Position numbers and translations under genes: made by a program. Below the pieces are notes generated by a model. That model was not told where the DNA came from, ran no database searches, and saw nothing but the letters and a program-made list of their open reading frames with translations. 64,000 bases of DNA, taken from assembly GCA_020721585.1 (NCBI GenBank), contig DYMK01000009.1:1-64000 (forward strand), in the 5' to 3' direction. Shown here piece by piece: positions 27,733 through 37,418 of the stretch; position 1 is the first letter of the stretch, and each line of letters opens with the position of its first letter. The DNA is from Sulfuricurvum sp. Lineage in GTDB: Bacteria > Campylobacterota > Campylobacteria > Campylobacterales > Sulfurimonadaceae.

Positions 27733-29753
27733 GATTGGTCACTATCTTGCAAATAAAAATACATTTTAAATAGATGATGTCTCACAACATCCTCACCAAT
27801 ATTATCAATGATTTTTTTAGCTTCTGAGGCGAATTCATGATTCCGATAAGCTACAAAATATTTATTTTTTATTATTTTGTCATATTTGTCTATTTCTTCC
27901 GACGTTTCACCTCTTAAGAATCTCTCCGTCATTCCAATCAGCTCTTTATTTTCTTCTTCTTTATTTTCTGTATTGATATACATCCAATCCAAAAAATCTC
28001 TCAACATAAAAAAGTTCAACTCCGTCTTAGCTTTTTTATATACGAAGAGAAAATATAAAAACTCTGAGAGTTCTTGAATTACGGATTCACTAAATGCTCC
28101 AATCGTATTCGTCACATAGAAGTCATCTTTAAAAATATCAAAAATATTACCGCCGAAAGTTTTTGTTCCTTTATCAGTGTCTCCCAAATAAATAACATTT
28201 TGATTATAGATATCACTAACGACAAAAGGAGAATGTGTAGCAATAATAAATTGAAATTTGATGCCAACATGGCTTGTTTGAAAAAAATCGTTGATATATT
28301 TAATAAAATTTCTTTGCCATTCAGGGTGTAGATGTAGTTCAACTTCATCAATTAAAATCATAAATGTTCTATTTTTGAGATTATTATATGTTGCATCTTC
28401 AGATTGGATATCAAGAAGCTCATTGACCCTACCCACAATGTTGGCAAAGTAAGATAATAAAGTTTTTTCGCCAGAACTCAATCTGAAAAAGTTAATTTCA
28501 TTTTCATTTTTCAATAAATAAATATTAAAATCAATTATATTTTTTGCCGTCAAGCTTTTTAAGTTTTTTAGCATCTTCGGAAGCTCTTTATTTTCTACAA
28601 TTTGCCGGAGTGCCTCATTATCCGTTAAAGATCTTAATTGAAGAAATTTATCTTTTTCAGTAATCAGTCGGGATAAAAATGGATATTGTTTGGAATCAAA
28701 AAGATCTTTTATATCGATATTTTTTTGAAGATCAAGTAAAAAAGTATCGATTATTTTGATAATATCAGTCTCTGTTGTATTTCTTTGAAGTGCATAACTC
28801 AAAAATAATATGAATCTTTTTGGACTTTTAATATTAAGATATTTGCGTAGAATCAAATTAAAAAAATCATCATCAAATAGTGTTGGTATAGAAAAAAAGT
28901 CAAAAGATTCTTGAAGAGTTTCATAGAGCTCTTCTGTAAAATAATTTTCCAATAATTTTTTTTCTTCCCCCTTAAAACTATTGAAATCAGGAAGATCTAC
29001 TGAAAATTCAAAAAATTCATTATTTAGTTCCAATTCAATATTTTTAAAAAAATAACCAAGCTGATTCATGATTTGCTTACGATTTTCATTAAAAAATAAT
29101 GAGATAAGATTGACGATCGTCATATGCTCATATTTAACTTCATTATTACCAATTTGGTTGATACCAATATACTTAAAACGCTTATGATAATGTTTTACTT
29201 GAGCAGATGAAGAAGAAAGTTTTTCTTTGATTAACGTATAAATTCTATCAAATGGTGACAAGCTATGAAAAATAATACTTGTTTGAAAAGGCAATACTGA
29301 AAATCCATTATCTGACAAAGGAAATTTTTCATTTTTATCTGTAATGTATTTATCTTGCTGAAATTTATTTTTTACCAAATTTTTTGAAATACCATCAACA
29401 ATAAATATCCAATTATGTGCATCATTAATATAACTTTCAATCAAAAATTCATCTGCATTTTGATCATAAAATAAAAGATGAAGTTTCCCTTCTAACATAC
29501 TTCCATCAAGCCTCCACAACAAAGGAGCGATGAGTAACTCAAAAAAAGTAGTTTTCCCTATCCCATTTCTTCCAACAATACACGTAATATTTGAGATTGA
29601 ATCATTGAATGGATTGTGATAATTTTGGTTCGTAATGGCAGTAATATTTTTAGTTGCTCGATTTAATTCTATTTGAAATTCATTATCAAAATAATACCCA
29701 CCAGCAGGGATATTTTTATAACCGTCTTCAAGAAACATATACAATAATTTCAA
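27729..29753 (-). CDS. AAA/ABC-type ATPase, PtuA-like (Septu-like)
   Basis: 674 residues. Walker A GRNGIGKT (61-68), ABC-like signature FFRLSSGEKTLLSYF, Walker B MILIDEVELHLHPEW and switch IIATHSPFVVSD are intact. A long insert lies between Walker A and the signature. There is no TOPRIM domain, so it is not an OLD nuclease. The coupled HNH gene downstream supports a Septu-like defence pair: ATPase sensor plus nuclease effector. No reverse transcriptase or ncRNA suggests a retron here. The gene is notably AT-rich. It is 79 bases from the upstream gene, the widest gap in this stretch. Confidence 0.75.
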   Translation of the reverse strand: MKLLYMFLEDGYKNIPAGGYYFDNEFQIELNRATKNITAITNQNYHNPFNDSISNITCIVGRNGIGKTTFFELLIAPLLWRLDGSMLEGKLHLLFYDQNADEFLIESYINDAHNWIFIVDGISKNLVKNKFQQDKYITDKNEKFPLSDNGFSVLPFQTSIIFHSLSPFDRIYTLIKEKLSSSSAQVKHYHKRFKYIGINQIGNNEVKYEHMTIVNLISLFFNENRKQIMNQLGYFFKNIELELNNEFFEFSVDLPDFNSFKGEEKKLLENYFTEELYETLQESFDFFSIPTLFDDDFFNLILRKYLNIKSPKRFILFLSYALQRNTTETDIIKIIDTFLLDLQKNIDIKDLFDSKQYPFLSRLITEKDKFLQLRSLTDNEALRQIVENKELPKMLKNLKSLTAKNIIDFNIYLLKNENEINFFRLSSGEKTLLSYFANIVGRVNELLDIQSEDATYNNLKNRTFMILIDEVELHLHPEWQRNFIKYINDFFQTSHVGIKFQFIIATHSPFVVSDIYNQNVIYLGDTDKGTKTFGGNIFDIFKDDFYVTNTIGAFSESVIQELSEFLYFLFVYKKAKTELNFFMLRDFLDWMYINTENKEEENKELIGMTERFLRGETSEEIDKYDKIIKNKYFVAYRNHEFASEAKKIIDNIGEDVVRHHLFKMYFYLQDSDQS

Positions 29754-29832
29754 TTTTTAACTCCTCATACTTTTCATGACAATTATCGATTCCGACAATC
29801 TACTCTGCATCATTCGTATCAATCTCAAAATT

Positions 29833-30750
29833 TCAATCAACTAAAATCTTTTCACGCATTATTTGTTTCCATCGTCTTGAATGGATAATTCGTGCTTCTT
29901 GCAATTGCTCTGCTAATATTTCTGCCTTTGTATATTGTGACAGCATTTCCCAGTTATTACTAAAAATATAGGTTGCATTGCCTGATTTTGAATTTTCGAG
30001 CACATACAGATTGCGTTCACGGAATCCAAAAACCACATATTCATTAAATGCACCATTGCCAATGGCTACAAAATCAGGACTAAAATTATTCATGAACTCA
30101 AATCTATTGAGTGCGTCCTCTTTATTTTCGATATTTGTCTTGGTAAGTAATTCGGTTAATGGTTCTCTCATGCTTTGCCAAGGCATTTGTCCCTCTGGCA
30201 AAACCCGCCAATTTAGTCTGATTATTGGTGTCTGTTGTCTACTTAAAAAATCCACATCAACAATTTCACATTCATTACATATTTCCAAAAACACATTGAC
30301 TATATGTTGTATTAGAAGCTTATTTCCGCCATTAATTTCAATAGTATCTGAAGAAAGAACCTTGCTACCATCGATTGCTTCCACGACTGATAATTCTTGC
30401 GACGGTGCATCGATAAAACGGGTTCTGTATCGTTCATAATCTCTCAAACCTGTAACAGTATGAGGATTACTATGCCAATCATAAATTGTGCGTGTTTGCA
30501 ATACACTAAAAGTCTCTTTTGGCTCATCCAGCAATTTTTCTTCACGTCCATTGGCATTGTATTCTGTTCCAGGGCCTATGACAGCTGGCAAAATCCTAGA
30601 ACCAACAGCCATGCTCTCATCAAACCCCAAAGAAATCAGCCTATCCTGAAAACGCTCTATATCTCGAAGAATAATCTTTATCGACTCACCTTCTTGAAAA
30701 TGAGTCAAATAGCTATCTATTTTTCGAATTCTTGATTTTGTAATAATCAT
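29833..30750 (-). CDS. unrecognised protein, second of an abutting pair
   Basis: 305 residues without a motif I recognise. It is soluble, with mixed alpha/beta character and a C-terminal half that includes FVAIGNGAFNEYVVFGFRE and LYVLENSKSGNATYIF, beta-rich segments that could form a small fold. Its start codon follows the stop of the upstream 284-residue gene without a single intervening base, so the pair is translationally linked. It lies inside the defence run, between the DUF6236-like gene and the Septu-like pair. A defence role is inference from position only. Confidence 0.65.
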   Translation of the reverse strand: MIITKSRIRKIDSYLTHFQEGESIKIILRDIERFQDRLISLGFDESMAVGSRILPAVIGPGTEYNANGREEKLLDEPKETFSVLQTRTIYDWHSNPHTVTGLRDYERYRTRFIDAPSQELSVVEAIDGSKVLSSDTIEINGGNKLLIQHIVNVFLEICNECEIVDVDFLSRQQTPIIRLNWRVLPEGQMPWQSMREPLTELLTKTNIENKEDALNRFEFMNNFSPDFVAIGNGAFNEYVVFGFRERNLYVLENSKSGNATYIFSNNWEMLSQYTKAEILAEQLQEARIIHSRRWKQIMREKILVD

Positions 30751-31605
30751 TTATACCTCCAAGACATTGATCAACTTGCCTTCGCGTGTTTCAACCAATG
30801 TTCCCATTTTGACGATAGGTTCTATTTCTATTTTGATAGATTTTTTGTCTCTGAAGTAGTCACTGATTACAGTAAGTTGTTCGTCATTGGCTCGGACTTT
30901 AACTTTTCCCATAAAGTTAACATCCATGATAAACGATTTGCTTCCTCTAGACAATTTATCTGGAACGCCACTGATGATAAGATTTTCAAGTTTGATAGTA
31001 TCAGATTCATGTGCATTAATAAGATCTTTAATAGAGGCATCAATTTCAAGTCTCTCCGAGACTTCCTCATCTGCATAACTGAATGAAATCGATGAAGGCT
31101 TTAGGTATGATTCTCCCTCTGAAGATCTTACAATAGAAGCAATTGATTTGACTGCATTGAAAGAAGCAAATTCACTATTAAGTATTTGAATATTTTGTTC
31201 AACTTTTTTCTTTTTTCGTTCTAAATTAACATCGTAATATTCAGCCTCTGCGAGTGATACCGCAAGCTCAAATGTTTGATCTAGTAGCTGTTTAAGCTCT
31301 GCACGCTTTTCAGTAAATAAAATGTACGATCGCATACCTTTAATTAAGTCATATAAAATAGCTGCACCAATACCTTCTTTTAATGCCTGAACCGTTGCCG
31401 GATCGAGTAATCCAAGAATGATTTCAAAACTACCTTCTCTATTTGCCTGAATATAAATTTCTTGTTGCTTGGTTCCGTATCGTTGATATTCTAGATTGTA
31501 TGAAAGTTTTTGAAGCGCATCGGAGAGTTTTGCCATATCGGAGAGAGACATCATATGGGCATCAGAAGCACCGCCATTGAGTTTAATAATCACAACATGC
31601 CCCAA
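30751..31605 (-). CDS. unrecognised protein, first of an abutting pair
   Basis: 284 residues. The N-terminal part has a short beta-helix unit (VVIIKLNGG, then LSDMAKLSDALQKLSYNLEY) and a motif ANREGSFEIILGLLDPAT, followed by a weakly hydrophobic helix (GIGAAILYDLIKGMRSYI, about 96-113). A charged helix with KKKKVEQNIQ follows and the C-terminus is beta-rich. The GSFE motif plus LYDL helix recalls a class of uncharacterised bacterial proteins, but I cannot name it safely. It abuts the 305-residue gene and follows the DUF6236-like gene by 24 bases. Confidence 0.65.
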   Translation of the reverse strand: MGHVVIIKLNGGASDAHMMSLSDMAKLSDALQKLSYNLEYQRYGTKQQEIYIQANREGSFEIILGLLDPATVQALKEGIGAAILYDLIKGMRSYILFTEKRAELKQLLDQTFELAVSLAEAEYYDVNLERKKKKVEQNIQILNSEFASFNAVKSIASIVRSSEGESYLKPSSISFSYADEEVSERLEIDASIKDLINAHESDTIKLENLIISGVPDKLSRGSKSFIMDVNFMGKVKVRANDEQLTVISDYFRDKKSIKIEIEPIVKMGTLVETREGKLINVLEV

Positions 31606-31629
31606 AATTCTTCTTCATAGATGCGCTTT

Positions 31630-32685
31630 TCATTTTCGCATACCATAAATCAAATTACCTGCTCTATCAATAATACCATTTTCGGTCAATTCTGCATTAA
31701 TATTCAAAAGATATGATAATGGTTGCTTGCGGATTTCTAATATTTTTTCGTGACGATTAGTCAAATGAGTGATAACACCATACATGAGTCCAGTAGCATA
31801 TGCAATTAATTTAAATTTCTCTGGAATAAAATTCATCAAGCTCTCAATATATGCAGGAGTACCTATATTTATAGTACCTCTAATCGTAATGATTCCATTC
31901 AACTCATATTGTTTTTTTAATTCCCCAGTTTGCCGTGCTAATGATCGACTATAATGATGAATCGCATCTTGAAGCGCAGATTCATTATCTATAGTTTGAA
32001 TATGGTCAGATAGCTTGTTAATTTCATCAAAGTACGCATACCTTTCAGCCGAATATTTTTCTTTAAAAAGAATCAGCTCATCATATGAAATATTATGCAT
32101 ATTATCAGGTAGAACTACATTTATCATCAAACTTCCAACTCTACTGATAAGTTCCTCCTGAAAAAGACTCGGTGTTCGGTGCGAACTTGTACTAAAATCA
32201 TTTGGATGTGTCATCGTGTCAGTTACATAGGGAACAGAAAATTCTTCTGCAATATTTGCAGCCAAAAGCTTCATGTAAATATCACCAATCTCTTTATCAA
32301 CAGTAATCCACCCATTTATTTTTGGATGTCTAATATTTTTTTGAATCAACTTTACAACAGAATCATTCATTTTATCACTATGAATATATGATACTTCACC
32401 AAGTCTTGCTTTTGATGATTTCAGTTGATCAAAATATTCTATATTTTTATCAAAATATTGTGACAAATCTTCAGCTGTTTTATAAAGTATACTACCTTGT
32501 CTTGGATCAATATTTTCAATAAAACGTGTTTTATCATTGAAGTTTCTAACAAGTCTTTCATCATCCGGAGTAACTGAAGCAGGCACAATCCGAGAGATTT
32601 TATCCCAAAATAAATATGCTTGCTTGAGCCATTCTTCACTTTGAATATGAATATACGGATAATAAAGTGCATGACCAAAACTCAT
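31630..32685 (-). CDS. DUF6236-like protein
   Basis: 351 residues. The opening FGHALYYPYIHIQSEEWLK followed by AYLFWDKISRIVP is the pattern of the DUF6236 family, proteins of unknown function found in accessory and defence-type gene clusters. The body is helix-rich with several charged helices (NKLSDHIQTIDNESALQDAI) and ends with short hydrophobic helices (FKLIAYATGLMYGVI). It sits 64 bases downstream of the ABC-3C ATPase and 24 bases upstream of the next gene, so it probably belongs to a three-gene module with the abutting pair. Confidence 0.6.
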   Translation of the reverse strand: MSFGHALYYPYIHIQSEEWLKQAYLFWDKISRIVPASVTPDDERLVRNFNDKTRFIENIDPRQGSILYKTAEDLSQYFDKNIEYFDQLKSSKARLGEVSYIHSDKMNDSVVKLIQKNIRHPKINGWITVDKEIGDIYMKLLAANIAEEFSVPYVTDTMTHPNDFSTSSHRTPSLFQEELISRVGSLMINVVLPDNMHNISYDELILFKEKYSAERYAYFDEINKLSDHIQTIDNESALQDAIHHYSRSLARQTGELKKQYELNGIITIRGTINIGTPAYIESLMNFIPEKFKLIAYATGLMYGVITHLTNRHEKILEIRKQPLSYLLNINAELTENGIIDRAGNLIYGMRK

Positions 32686-32749
32686 GATAAAAAGACCTTG
32701 CCTGATTTAAAAAAACTGAAATATTTTTTCTCTTTTCTCATATGAAAAT

Positions 32750-34588
32750 TCATTTTTCAATCTTTTTTACGTGTGGAATAAAACCATAACGTCCAAATTC
32801 ATCATTTTTTGTAAATTCGATATGATTAATTTCAGTATCACCATTTGGTGGAGGGGTGTTTTCGATTACGATCATCTGTAGATCCTTAAAATGTTGAGCC
32901 AAATAATGATAAAAATTTTCTGCCAAATCTACTGAAATGAGATCATCTGTATTCATCTTTGGTTTTTTATAAGTAACCAAAGGCGAATCAAAAACTGCCA
33001 AACCAATTTGATACGTTTTTGTTTTTAACAACTGAATAAGACTGACAATAAATGCTGCATAGGTGATAGCCCTATAACCTTTTCCAAATTCTTGTCTATT
33101 TTTGTCATTGATCACAAAATCATGCAATCCTTCCGAGTAACTTAATTTTGTTAAATTTGGAAAGTTAATTTCTTTTAATAGTGCTTCATAAATGCTCAGC
33201 AAAGGGAGCACAGTTGATACGTCAAGATCTATAAACCCTGTTGATTCTTGATCTTTCACTTTATCTAAAAATTTTTCTATTGTTGTCTTGTCAGACTCGT
33301 ATTGTGTAATTCTCTTCATTATCAGTTGCGCTTTTGATAAATCTGCCTTTTTATCTCCATAAAGGTTCAAAAAGTTTGAAATTCTTGCCATTTCATTATT
33401 AATTTGATGTTCAATAACTTCAGTAATAGAATCTGCTATATTTTGATCTTCTTCTAATTTGGATACAAGTAGTCTTTTTTCATCGTTAAACATTCTTTTA
33501 GTATCGATTAACTCATTAAGTAATGCAGTTATTTTCTCAATTTCTGCATGGCTTGACTGCACAACCATATCCATATTGATTTCTATTCTACTCTCAAGCT
33601 TACTATGGCACATAGGACATGATGAACTATCTAAAGAACTCAATGTTAAACTTGTTTCAATTGTCGAACGTAATCGAGCGATATCACTCATATATTGTTC
33701 TGAAAGGATGTCAGCTCTTATGAGTAAATCATCCAAGTAAACAATTCTTGATTGTTTTTCTCTAATGTTTTGCTCTATAGTTTTCTTTTCTTGATAATGT
33801 TCATCAAAAATCTTTTTAAATTGCGCATATTCCTGACTCAATGTTGTCATACTATTATTTAATTTGTCAAGTTGACTATTTATCTGAGGTTCTGTTATAG
33901 CACCACTGATTCCTGATAGTTCTTCATATGAAGAGGCTATAAACTCATCCAAGAGTTCCATTTTAACCTTACGGTTGGCAACTGTATTTTTATCAGCTTT
34001 TACAATAATGTTACCATCATCTTGCCCTGTTAACAAATACTTAAAGACATTTTCCAAATATGTCTTATCTACATATTGTTCTTTTTGTATAGGAGACATT
34101 TCAGACTGAAGTTCGATTTCACCCAAAAGAAAAAAATTATGCAATACTCTAAAAGTAATATTTTTTGTTTCTCCTTTTTGATTTTTTCTTGCCTTTTTAC
34201 CTTTCATTCCTCCGAGTGAAAGTAAAAAATCAGAAAGTTCTATTTCGCTGAATTTTTCATGTTTAGTACTATCATCAATTTCCGAGAGTTCAAAATCATA
34301 TTTTTTAAAATCACCGCCTTTTAAACTTCGTTCTAATGTATAATTTTTGCCTAAATAGGTCTGAATTTGGAGAAAAGATTTTGTGTACTTTCTTGCTTCA
34401 GGCACATTTTTTGGAGGTCTAGATCTTCCTAATAAAAATTCAATACATTGAAAAATAAATGTTTTACCTGTATCAGAAGGTCCTGATATTACATTTAAAC
34501 CTTTTTTTAAAGTCACTATAGCGGGTTCAAGGTCTATACCAGTTAATCGTAATTCTTTTAAAAAAAATCCTTGATTGGAATTACTCAT
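32750..34588 (-). CDS. ABC-3C system SMC-like ATPase
   Basis: 612 residues. Walker A GPSDTGKT (36-43) is followed by a coiled-coil arm, a zinc-hook-like CPMC motif near the middle, a second coil and a C-terminal Walker B-like LAVFDSPLVTYKKPK. This is the layout of the Rad50/SMC-like ATPases of ABC three-component systems (DUF3732 group). It starts inside the stop of the middle component (ATGAGTAA overlap). The ATPase is thought to sense foreign DNA or replication intermediates and license the effector; that is family-level prediction. Confidence 0.8.
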   Translation of the reverse strand: MSNSNQGFFLKELRLTGIDLEPAIVTLKKGLNVISGPSDTGKTFIFQCIEFLLGRSRPPKNVPEARKYTKSFLQIQTYLGKNYTLERSLKGGDFKKYDFELSEIDDSTKHEKFSEIELSDFLLSLGGMKGKKARKNQKGETKNITFRVLHNFFLLGEIELQSEMSPIQKEQYVDKTYLENVFKYLLTGQDDGNIIVKADKNTVANRKVKMELLDEFIASSYEELSGISGAITEPQINSQLDKLNNSMTTLSQEYAQFKKIFDEHYQEKKTIEQNIREKQSRIVYLDDLLIRADILSEQYMSDIARLRSTIETSLTLSSLDSSSCPMCHSKLESRIEINMDMVVQSSHAEIEKITALLNELIDTKRMFNDEKRLLVSKLEEDQNIADSITEVIEHQINNEMARISNFLNLYGDKKADLSKAQLIMKRITQYESDKTTIEKFLDKVKDQESTGFIDLDVSTVLPLLSIYEALLKEINFPNLTKLSYSEGLHDFVINDKNRQEFGKGYRAITYAAFIVSLIQLLKTKTYQIGLAVFDSPLVTYKKPKMNTDDLISVDLAENFYHYLAQHFKDLQMIVIENTPPPNGDTEINHIEFTKNDEFGRYGFIPHVKKIEK

Positions 34589-35069
34589 AAATATTTGCTC
34601 CTATACTACAAAAAGTAAACTCACCACCCCATTTATCGAGATTATTTTTGATGAATTTTTCCAACTCTTCAGTTGCTTTATATTGAAATTCACACACAAC
34701 CCATTGAGCACGCTCCATGAGTTCGAGCGTATAATGTTCATTTAGCATATCAAGAAAGGGACTTGCATTTTCTGTTGCTCTGTACTCTATGCCTTGTAGA
34801 GTAAACACTTTTTCAATCAATCCGTTTGAAATGAATAGTTCAAGACCATCTTCTAAAATTTTCCTACGCACAAAAAGTTCACCTGATCGATTGGGCACTT
34901 GAGGATGAAGACTCTTTGGTCCATCCTTTACATCGCCACTATGAACTGTCAAATAATCGTAATATAAAATTTGTTGTAAATCCAAAGTATTAGGAAAAGC
35001 AGTACGTAAAATCACCAGTACTCTCAAACCTGTTTCAATTGCATTATTAAAAACATAAATTCTATTCAT
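34581..35069 (-). CDS. ABC-3C middle component (MC2-like)
   Basis: 162 residues from ATG 35069; in-frame ATG 35075 is an alternative. Hallmarks of the MC2 group are visible: an N-terminal helix pair (IETGLRVLVILRTAFP), YLTVHSGDV, LHPQVPNRSGELFVRR and a compact C-terminus. It links the ATPase and effector in ABC-3C systems. Both ends overlap neighbours by 8 bases (ATGAATAG with the effector, ATGAGTAA with the ATPase), indicating strict co-translation. Confidence 0.8.
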   Translation of the reverse strand: MNRIYVFNNAIETGLRVLVILRTAFPNTLDLQQILYYDYLTVHSGDVKDGPKSLHPQVPNRSGELFVRRKILEDGLELFISNGLIEKVFTLQGIEYRATENASPFLDMLNEHYTLELMERAQWVVCEFQYKATEELEKFIKNNLDKWGGEFTFCSIGANIYE

Positions 35070-36126
35070 CGTCATCAATCCATGTTAATTTTCCATCGTT
35101 AGCAAGCTGATGACATATACCTTTTTTATCTTGTGTAATACACCTTTCTTTTAAAGGATTTGAATCAATATTTATATGCGTAGCTTGCAACTCTACTTTT
35201 TTTACTTTTTCAAATCCACTGTAAAAGCTTTCATCTTCAGCCATATCGACAACTCCATGAAATATTTCCTGCTGAAAGTCGTCAAAAACTTTCTCACCTA
35301 AATTATCTCTACTAAAATTTCTCAGCTGTTCAGCAATATGAAAATTCTCGCGGGCTCTTGCAAAATGCTTGCTATATATCTTGTGACTTATGATCTCTTC
35401 AAGCGTTTTAAAATCATTTTCCGGTTTGTCAGATTTATATGCAAGAATTAATTGTTGAATATATCTATTCTCATTGGATTGAATAGTATTAGGAATTACT
35501 TGAGGTTTTTCACGAGGAGGCAACCCTCCTCCGAATCTAGTTATATATTGAGAATGGGATTTATATTCTTCAATAATTTCTTTTGGAAGTTTCTTATCAA
35601 ATATTGAAAAATCAAAGGCTTCAAAGTATTTGAGCAACTCTCCTTCTAATGGTATTGATTTTGTCTTAGTAATTTTATCTTTACAATGTGAATCCCAATG
35701 ATCTTTGATTTCTTGTTTCAATTTATCAGGCTTATTTAACAGATTTGATAGGCTAGTTCCAACACTTTTCGGAGCAACAAAAAAATATTTATTAGGGATA
35801 GGATATTCTTCCATAAATGTATAATAGATAATTTTGCCAAATTCCTGCCATACATCACTAGGTGCTAATGAATTAGCATAATGTTTACATTGATAACAAT
35901 TCCATTTATAGTTTGGTTTACGTTCATCAATGTAGGCAACTACATCCCGCCCCATATCTCCAGCTCCGCCAAGTCTTTCTACCCTTACATATTCTTTGCG
36001 TTTAATATCTAGCCACTCTTCAGTAAATTCTTCCCATTCTTGCGCAGAATAAAGTGAAATACGCTGGATAGGCTTAATATATGGTCCTATCGCAACTTCT
36101 TCTGAGGATAAAAAATAACTGTTCAT
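35062..36126 (-). CDS. ABC-3C effector with Mrr-like nuclease domain
   Basis: 354 residues. The N-terminal domain has the PD-(D/E)xK restriction-like signature of Mrr-type nucleases: LGGAGDMGRDVVAY (Asp61) and WNCYQCKHY (Gln79-x-Lys81), preceded by a helix EWEEFTEEWLD. The C-terminal half is the variable system-specific domain expected to contact the middle component. It follows hsdS by 11 bases, and so is placed as if it were a fourth gene of the R-M operon. It should cut DNA when released by the ATPase; this is inferred from the family. Confidence 0.8.
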   Translation of the reverse strand: MNSYFLSSEEVAIGPYIKPIQRISLYSAQEWEEFTEEWLDIKRKEYVRVERLGGAGDMGRDVVAYIDERKPNYKWNCYQCKHYANSLAPSDVWQEFGKIIYYTFMEEYPIPNKYFFVAPKSVGTSLSNLLNKPDKLKQEIKDHWDSHCKDKITKTKSIPLEGELLKYFEAFDFSIFDKKLPKEIIEEYKSHSQYITRFGGGLPPREKPQVIPNTIQSNENRYIQQLILAYKSDKPENDFKTLEEIISHKIYSKHFARARENFHIAEQLRNFSRDNLGEKVFDDFQQEIFHGVVDMAEDESFYSGFEKVKKVELQATHINIDSNPLKERCITQDKKGICHQLANDGKLTWIDDDE

Positions 36127-36137
36127 TGTTGCTCCAT

Positions 36138-37418
36138 TTAATCAAACGCCTCTTTAAGAATAGTCTGCATCAATCGATCAGCTTTAGCACGACTTTTAGC
36201 AACTTCCGCTTCTATCGCATCGCAGGTAGTCATAAGCTGTTCAATTTTAGTAACGATACGGTGTTGTTCGACAAATGGTGGAATCGGAATTAACGTATTT
36301 TTTAGCTTAGTTCCGTTGTAATTTGCCTGCCCACATTGCTTTACAATTTGAGGCTCTATCTGTGTTTCTCTAAAATATGATGATCCCATACAAAAATTAT
36401 AGAATTTTGCATTTACACAAGAAGATAACCGAACTCTAATTAAGTATGATGCGAATGTGTATTTGTTATTTTCACCTTCAAATAAAGCTGTTTTTCCAAC
36501 AAGTTCATAACTATTAGTTCTATTAAAAACTAGATCATTCTGCTGTAAAAAAAGTTTTGGTAAATCACTATTATCAGATCTAAGAAACTTGAAGTTTCTA
36601 CTTAATATTTTTCCATTTTGGATATGACCCATGCTGATTACGGGAACATCACCAACTTCATTTGCTTTACATGAAGTGCCAAATTCAACAAGGTTAGCGA
36701 TATCTCCAAGTCTGCCCCACATCCACCCAACAGGCAACTCATAAGGAATTTCATCAGCAGAAATTGGAAAAAGAGGTTTGTCTAGCTTGAGTTCACCCTC
36801 TTTAATTAATCGCTCTTTTTCAGCTTTGATCCGTTTCAATAGTACACTGGCAGGTTCATCAGTGGGGTCTTGCAGAACGAGACGGCCACTTACCGCATCA
36901 CTGAGAATAGAACTGCGGAGTTTAGAAATTAGTGCAGATTGAGTTTGTAGTTCAGCCGAAAATTCTTGCTGTATCGGATGAATTATTCCAAGCTTTTTTC
37001 TGACAGTTTCTTGATGTTCTTTATCAAAAAATGGAATTTCAAAATTCCCAAAATTTGCTCTATTGATAGATATTTTGGATGTTCCAGTTGCTGTTTGTTT
37101 GACAATACTTTCTCGAAGATCATTAAAAATAGTATGATAAAACTTCAAATCAATCTGATCTTTGTATTTTTCTTTTGGAGTGAGTATGAAGCATAGATCA
37201 CTAGAAATAAATTTTCCATTAAAATAATGAGTACGTCCTAGTGAGCCAGAAGCCGCCATCGCAAAAATTAAAGCTTCGCAATCATGAGTATACGTTTCAT
37301 GTGTTTTCCATTCTGCTGAAGCTGTGATAAAAGTATATTCTCCAGCTGTATTTTTACTGCTTTGGAGCTGTCCTTTTTCAAAATCAAAAAGTGCTTTAAT
37401 GGGCACTAAATTGCTCAT
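36138..37418 (-). CDS. hsdS: type I restriction enzyme specificity subunit
   Basis: 426 residues with two target-recognition domains separated by conserved helical spacers: SALISKLRSSILSDAVSGRLV in the middle and VEQHRIVTKIEQLMTTCDAIEAE near the end, each a typical HsdS helix. TRD2 begins with the LPVGWMWGRLGDIA pattern. It dictates the bipartite methylation and cleavage site. It overlaps hsdM by 4 bases. TRD sequences are more AT-rich than hsdM, as usual for recombining specificity modules. Confidence 0.93.
   Translation of the reverse strand: MSNLVPIKALFDFEKGQLQSSKNTAGEYTFITASAEWKTHETYTHDCEALIFAMAASGSLGRTHYFNGKFISSDLCFILTPKEKYKDQIDLKFYHTIFNDLRESIVKQTATGTSKISINRANFGNFEIPFFDKEHQETVRKKLGIIHPIQQEFSAELQTQSALISKLRSSILSDAVSGRLVLQDPTDEPASVLLKRIKAEKERLIKEGELKLDKPLFPISADEIPYELPVGWMWGRLGDIANLVEFGTSCKANEVGDVPVISMGHIQNGKILSRNFKFLRSDNSDLPKLFLQQNDLVFNRTNSYELVGKTALFEGENNKYTFASYLIRVRLSSCVNAKFYNFCMGSSYFRETQIEPQIVKQCGQANYNGTKLKNTLIPIPPFVEQHRIVTKIEQLMTTCDAIEAEVAKSRAKADRLMQTILKEAFD

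Noticed and set aside
26743-29753. Retron-type defence with PtuAB accessory genes
   Set aside because: No reverse transcriptase or msr/msd-like structured RNA lies near the pair.
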